A stretch of DNA of 64,000 bases, from contig LSRY02000010.1 of NCBI GenBank assembly GCA_001643675.2, positions 377,001 to 441,000 on the forward strand, given 5' to 3'. Shown in pieces: positions 58,654-64,000 of the stretch. Source of the stretch: Monocercomonoides exilis. Taxonomy: Eukaryota > Preaxostyla > Oxymonadida > Polymastigidae. Under the pieces are notes generated by a model. That model was not told where the DNA came from and ran no database searches. It saw nothing but the letters and a program-made list of their open reading frames with translations. Every line of letters begins with the position of its first letter. Within the stretch, counting starts at the first letter, position 1. Made by a program: the position numbers and the translations under genes.

Positions 58654-61600
58654 AGGTTAAGCATTCGAAAACGCAGCAACAGCACAGATAAAGGAGAAGG
58701 AGATAGCTATTTGGTAACAAATAAAAGAAGAGATTTTAAATTTGCATTTATGTGGATGCAGAACGATTTAAATACAGCTAGTGTGGGGAATTACGTTTTC
58801 ATTGAATGCTTCGACATCACACCTCAGATCAATGAAGGCCAATTTCAGTTTGATCTTTTAGAGAATCATTTTTCTCGAATCAATGCGATTTACGGAATTG
58901 ATGGCTGTAATCACACGAGCGATACTGATCTGATTGGATTTGTGACGATTCTTCAGAGTGGCACGATTGTTGTGAGCAGTGTGAATGAATTTATTGTCAA
59001 GCAATGTGAAACAAATGCTTTTCCATGTAATTCAATTGATTATAGATTAATGCATCTCACATCTGATTTAATGAGTGTTATGATTGTTGTTGATGAAAGC
59101 GTGATTGGTGAAGAGATAAATCTGAAGGAGATGAGTTTGAGCTCGAAGAACAGATACTTGTGTGAAGCTGAAGTGAAATCAAGTATTGAAAGAACAAGTG
59201 ATGCTTTGGTAACAACAACTGGAACAGTTTCATTGTTGAGAGTGGGTTTTGTGTTTGATTCGAATTTCATCTCTTCACATGAATCATTGATATCACCAGA
59301 AGGAGGGATTCTTGAAATAATGAATTGCTCATTCACAACAAAACAATTGACAAAAGGCAATAGCGCTGAATTTGCAAAAATTCCAATTCACATCATTAAT
59401 ATGGAAAAAGGAGAATTGCAACTTGATGGATGCTCTATATCAAATCTCATTCTTCATAAATCTGCATTGTATCTTTCATCTCCACTTCCATCCGTGATTT
59501 ATTTGTTTGAGATCAGCAATTCAACAGTTTCTCATTCGCTTGTTGAAACTTTTGAATGTGGAAATTTGAATATCGACAGATTGCGTGCTGAAAATATCAC
59601 CATTGAAGGAAATAATGAAGCATTGATATCTTGCTTGTCAATGAAAAAGACGATACAGTTGATAAATTGCACAATGTGTGGAGTCAACTCAAAGACCACA
59701 AAAGGGAAATTGATGAAATTGGAGAATTGCACAGATGTGAAAATGGACAGTTGCATTTTTGATGGGAGTTCTAAGGAAAGAAATGAGCAGTATTTGAACG
59801 AGGGAGAAGAAGTGATGTGCAGATGGGAAGGCTCTCTTGTGAATGTTGTGAAAAGTTCTGTTTTGATGAAAGATTCAACAATGGCAAATTCACCAGAGGG
59901 TGGAATAACGATGAGTGGGGGAAATGTGAATATTGAGAAAGGAGAGTTCATTGACAATAATCCATCGATTGAAGGATATCCATCATTGAGAAGGAATATC
60001 ATCTGTTCAGATTCTGGAACATTGAATGTGATGAGTTTGAAAGGAGGAGATGGATTGGAAAGAAATACATCACTTTGGATGTTGAATGATGGGTGCAGTT
60101 TTGAAGGGATTGTTTCAGAGAGAGATTCATCATTCTTCATTCCTGTATTAGAGAGTGTGGAAGCAAAAGAAGAGGCGAACAGAATGAAGCTGACATTCAA
60201 AGGGATGCTTCTTGTTCCATGCAATCTGTCATTCTCAGTTTTGAAGAGAAAAGGAGAAGAGAAAGAGATTGAACAACATGATTTTGATTCAAATGGGTTT
60301 TTGTCGGAAAAAGAAGTTGAAGGAAGTGTGGCAAAAGATCTGATCAGCAGTTGTGGAGATAAAACAGAAGTGAGTGTGCATGTTTTGTTTGGGAGATCAG
60401 AATCTCCTTCTTCAACAAATTCAATCATTCTGAAGAACAAAAGTGAAATTGAACAAAAAGGGGATGAAAGAATTGCTGAAGGAGGAAAAGAAGGGAAATC
60501 GTTATGGATGTGGATTGTGATAGTTATATTTGTTGTTTTGTTCTTAATAGTTCTTGTTGTGTCTATTATCCTTGCTGTTCGATGGAAGAAGCAAAAGAAA
60601 CGAACAGAAGAATTGGAGATAATTGTGGAAGACAACATCAGAAAAGATCCGAAGCTGATTGAGATGGTGACGATGGAGATGTCACAGGAAGAGCAACGGA
60701 GGAGAGCGGAGAGGGAAGCAGAGAAGAAAAATGAAGAGAGGATAAAGAAGAGGGTATATGAGACGAATATGGTGCATTCGGAGTCTAAAGAGTATTTGCT
60801 ATCTGAGAGTGGCTCGACAGAATACATTTTGGGAAGAGATTCAGACAAGATTCCCGATTGGGCACTGGAAAAGGAGGAGGAGGAAGAGACAAGAAAAAGA
60901 ACACCATCTCCATCCATTTCATCCACTTCAACAACAGACACTTCAGACACAGACACAACATTTGTTCGAACGGAGAGTCTGTGCCCCACCACCTCATCGA
61001 TGTCGAATCTGGTGGATGCAATGGCATGCTCGTCCCCACATGAGAAATTGATTGTAGACCTGCGAGATTCGCTGTTCATGCTGCTTCATGGGAGGAACGC
61101 GAAGAAAGAGATGGCGATTGGCACTCTTCAGGAGAGAGAAGTGACCGCTGCCCAAATCCTGTTCTGGGTGGCGAATGGCGCACTTCACTCATTTGATGAA
61201 ATGGAAAACCCTCTTCAGTCACTTGTCAATCTGAGTCCTCACATTGTATTGTTCTCCGAACACATGGTGATCTGCATTGCGATGCACTCCGACTGTTCTT
61301 CTGATGATTCCGATTCATCGTCCATCTCTTCATCAACTATTGTCACATCTGCCAGTGATGATGATGATAGAGACTCTCTTCCTTCATCAGCGTTTGAGGA
61401 CGACGAAGACAACAGAAATGAGTGTTTGCGATGGAAGGCACCAGAGCTGCTGATCAATATGAAGATGGGAGCAACAAAGGCTTCTGTTTCGTTTTCCATT
61501 GGGATGATGTTGTGGGAATGTTTGACGCTTGATATTCCATTTTCTGATTATGAGGTAGTAATTGCAGGATAGAAGATAATAAATGGGGAGAGGCCGTGCC

Positions 61601-61863
61601 TGTCAGAAGTGAGCGAGAGCAGTTTTTGCGAACTTGTGAAAGGGTGTTTCTGGCAGGAGGCAAACGAGAGAATTGGGCTGGAGAGTGTGAAGCGGGAGTG
61701 TGTGGGGCACTTTCCGAAAGAGAAGCTGGTCATGACGATATCTGATGGGATTTATATCCAGAACGGGAGGATTGTCAGAAGAAGCTATATTGAGAGCGGA
61801 GATGAGGAATCAGGAGAGAGAGAAACAATCAAAATCGTTTTGCCAGGAAAAATTGTTGAATGA
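58654..61863 (+). pseudogene. Beta-helix surface protein with transmembrane segment and pseudokinase, one TAG
   Basis: The extracellular part (to about residue 590 counted from 58711) consists of degenerate beta-helix strands with Cys/Ser/Asn turns. One membrane helix follows (WIVIVIFVVLFLIVLVVSII, near 600-622), then a basic stop-transfer and a coiled, Ser-rich cytoplasmic linker. A kinase-like C-terminus has LRWKAPELL (APE region) and SFSIGMMLWECLTLDIPF. The catalytic loop reads LVNLSPHIVLF where active kinases have HRDL..xN, and no Lys or DFG is seen, so catalysis is unlikely. A TAG at 61570-61572 interrupts the kinase fold; the same frame continues 97 codons (KIINGERPCLSEVS...GCFWQEANERIGLE) to TGA at 61863. 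The frame is open upstream to a TGA at 58651, has no ATG until 58750 and no signal peptide, so the N-terminus is missing. Confidence 0.72.
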
Positions 61864-62946
61864 ATGTGAAACGATAAATATTTTTTGTGATTCATCTTTT
61901 TTTTCTTGTATTATTCAATTCATGTGTGTATTTATGTTTATGTTTATGCTTCTTTCAATATTTATTTATCCATTATGATATGTAGTTTATGTTTTCTGTA
62001 TGCATGTTATGTTTGTTATGTATTGTATGTGTTTTTCTGTTCAATAGAAATGTTTCATTTCACACAAAAGCAAAGAATCCATTTCACAATTAAATTATTT
62101 TTTGTTGAATTCCATTTTTTGTTCATTTTTGTGTATTTTATCATTGGCTCACTTTTTTTGTCTCAATTTTGCTCTCTTTTAACGTGTTTTGTCGAGTAGA
62201 TAAAAATATTTTGTTATATAATATGTGAGATTAATTCAATTCACTTTCATTCAAATCGATAATTTTTGAAAAGACGAAGGGAGGCAAATGCAACAAGTGT
62301 TAATTTCACCAAATAATGAATATAATTCAATATTTCTTCATTTTTTCATTCAGTCCGAATGTGAATATTTGAGAACAACAAACAGTTGAAAGAGCATAAT
62401 TCTTTTTCAAAATTCGTGAAATGAACTTCAAATAATCTATATCCTTATTTTTCGATAAATTTCAATTTGTCATTCAAAATAAAACTTAATTCTCTTTAAT
62501 CAATCTGAAGTTTTTGTTTTTTCAATTTGAAAGTCCATCATTCAGGATATGTCTAATTAATAAGTGACAAAAACAAATAAAGTGTATTTTATTTAAAAAT
62601 CATCATAAATAAATGATTAAAGTCACATGAAGAAGAGAAAATAATAAATCTCCACAACTGACAAAATCAAATCAATCGCATCTTTTTGATTTCATGCCAG
62701 TTCTTTCATTTTTAGCACTCCACATAGAAGCTCCTCCTTCATTTTTATATCTCTTTTCTTTTGTTCCTGTAACATCTATTTGTGTACTTGTCTAACACAG
62801 AATCAATTCTTTTTTTTTTTTTTAAACTCAATAAATCTCCTGAAGATCTGTCAAATCAATTTTATAGTACGATCGAAGCATATCGGCTGCGGGAAATTGC
62901 ACGAAAGTTTGAAAAAAAAATTTCAAAGAATGAAAAAAAAAAAAAA
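61864..62946. other. AT-rich intergenic
   Basis: No supported gene. T-rich 3' flank of the pseudokinase gene, then sequence with no repeat partner seen. An A13 run (62935-62946) abuts the foldback element. Confidence 0.5.
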
Positions 62947-63309
62947 TAGTGTGTCACAAATCCGGGACATTTCACAAATCCGGGAAAGTGCATAAATTTC
63001 AGCTTTTATAAAACTTTTCACTCATTCATTTATTTGAAATTAAATAAAGGAACCATTTGAAGTTATAAGAATTGCTTTTTAAATATTATTGTGTTCGCAA
63101 AAACCCTTTTTCTTCATATTTTATCTCAAACACGAGATTTGAAGAAAAAGGGTTTTTGCGAACACAATAATATTTAAAAAGCAATTCTTATAACTTCAAA
63201 TGGTTCCTTTATTTAATTTCAAATAAATGAATGAGTGAAAAGTTTTATAAAAGCTGAAATTTATGCACTTTCCCGGATTTGTGAAATGTCCCGGATTTGT
63301 GACACACTA
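62947..63309. mobile_element. Perfect foldback palindrome, 170-bp arms, Tc1/mariner-type ends
   Basis: 62947-63116 and 63140-63309 are exact reverse complements over all 170 bases, around a 23-bp centre that itself holds an ATCTC/GAGAT stem. Both ends read TA-GTGTGTCAC, the type of terminus and TA target seen in Tc1/mariner elements. Each arm carries two cacaaatccggga words near the end. There is no ORF. It fits a foldback MITE of the Tc1/mariner superfamily; absence of any mismatch points to very recent formation. Confidence 0.88.
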
Positions 63310-63573
63310 AATATAAATTTTTATAATATTATGAAACAATAAACTTTCAGATATGATAACACAATCAAAGTTACATCACTTTGATTTCCATTAAAACACA
63401 TCACTTCATATTATAAATTTATAAATTTTGGTAATTGTTCTTGTGAATAAAAACAAAAAAATTCCTCAAGAAAAAACAAGTAGTTCTGGGAAGATCATAC
63501 AAAAAAGTGAAATTTTAAATACAAAATTCACGTTTTATAACTTCTAAATTAATTGAGATAGAATATTTACTAT

Positions 63574-64000
63574 ATGTCTAGCTCAGGATTATCACCAGAG
63601 TATCTATCCGATATCCCAACAACGTTTGATGTTGACAAAATGATTGAACAGTTGCTTTCGGTCAGAGGTCAACGTCCTGGAAAACAAGTCGATCTCCCTG
63701 AGGCTGATATTAAAGGTTTGTATACATTATATTTTTATATTTAGTATATTTTGGTTTTATGAATTTTCTTTCTTTTCAAAAATGAAGCACTCATATTTCA
63801 TGTAAGAAAAATTTTTCTTGCTCAAGATGTTCTCTTAGAGCTTGGAGTTCCAGTAAAAATTTGTGGAGATATTCATGGACAATATACAGATTTGCTTCGT
63901 TTGTTCGATCACGGAGGTTATCCACCAGAGTCGAATTATTTGTTTCTTGGAGGTATAGAAAATTGCATATATTCGAAATTGACTTTCTATGTTTTGTATA
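63574..64000 (+). CDS. PP1: Serine/threonine protein phosphatase PP1 catalytic subunit, 3' end outside window
   Basis: PP1 removes phosphate from Ser/Thr using two metal ions and works with targeting subunits throughout the cell. Exon 1 (63574-63715) encodes 47 residues including [20 protein letters not shown]. Intron 1 is 63716-63787 (72 nt, GTTTGT...AAG, phase 1). Exon 2 (63788-63952) encodes [19 protein letters not shown], then the metal-binding motif CGDIHGQ and [21 protein letters not shown] second intron starts at 63953 (GTATAG), exactly before the expected GDYVDRG motif. [18 protein letters not shown]-type spacing and [10 protein letters not shown] favour PP1 over PP2A or PP2B. The start ATG matches the family's usual N-terminal length. 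A foldback element ends 264 bp upstream. Confidence 0.95.

Noticed and set aside
58711-58713. TTG at 58711 as the start of the beta-helix/pseudokinase gene
   Set aside because: The frame is open upstream to 58651 and the encoded sequence looks internal; there is no signal peptide. The gene is more likely truncated at its 5' end.

Overview
The window looks like nuclear DNA of an anaerobic protist, most likely an oxymonad close to Monocercomonoides. The evidence is short spliceosomal introns (59-104 nt, donors mostly GTTTG, acceptors AAG or CAG), a standard genetic code (very long ORFs with no internal TAA, TAG or TGA), very AT-rich intergenic DNA beside GC-richer giant ORFs full of Ser, Glu and Lys runs, and surface proteins that join beta-helix repeats, a membrane segment and a degenerate kinase. 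The organism is an inference; the gene calls do not depend on it.

Four genes are well supported. An inositol-polyphosphate 5-phosphatase is cut by the left edge (to 4073). A giant phosphatidylinositol 4-kinase alpha lies on the minus strand (20697-33316), and a 104-nt intron restores its conserved C-terminus. A protein phosphatase 1 catalytic subunit is cut by the right edge (from 63574). A beta-helix/transmembrane/pseudokinase protein (58654-61863) is interrupted by one TAG. Two further minus-strand genes are hypothetical: a 773-aa acidic protein (5308-7635) and a Lys/Glu-rich coiled-coil protein with one intron (15003-16120).

The AT-rich DNA between them holds six paralogs of an unnamed three-exon family, called family A here. 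A1 is at 8323-9702 (+), A2 at 11069-12495 (-), A5 at 33733-34870 (+), A4 at 35636-37066 (-), A6 at 52815-53722 (+) and A3 at 55347-56762 (+). Aligning them fixes the splice sites: a 25-34 nt first exon, then exons of about 500 and 760 nt. At least five copies are broken; A3 is the most intact. A second diverged duplicate (segment B) occurs at 38795-39582 and 50800-51447.

The most striking region is 39.8-47.3 kb: a decayed DIRS-like tyrosine-recombinase retroelement (gag, reverse transcriptase, RNase H, tyrosine recombinase, inverted ends). Its gag is split by a 2396-bp transposon with 190-bp terminal inverted repeats and an exact 8-bp target-site duplication. That transposon carries a piece of a host-type beta-helix surface gene and no recognisable transposase, so it looks like a Pack-type element. 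Other elements are a perfect foldback palindrome with 170-bp arms beside PP1 (62947-63309), a 268-bp MITE (18978-19245) and long polypurine microsatellites (49.7-50.9 kb). A GC-rich, hairpin-dense stretch ending in a T run (47520-47817) may be an RNA gene. I found no rRNA, tRNA or CRISPR array by eye.
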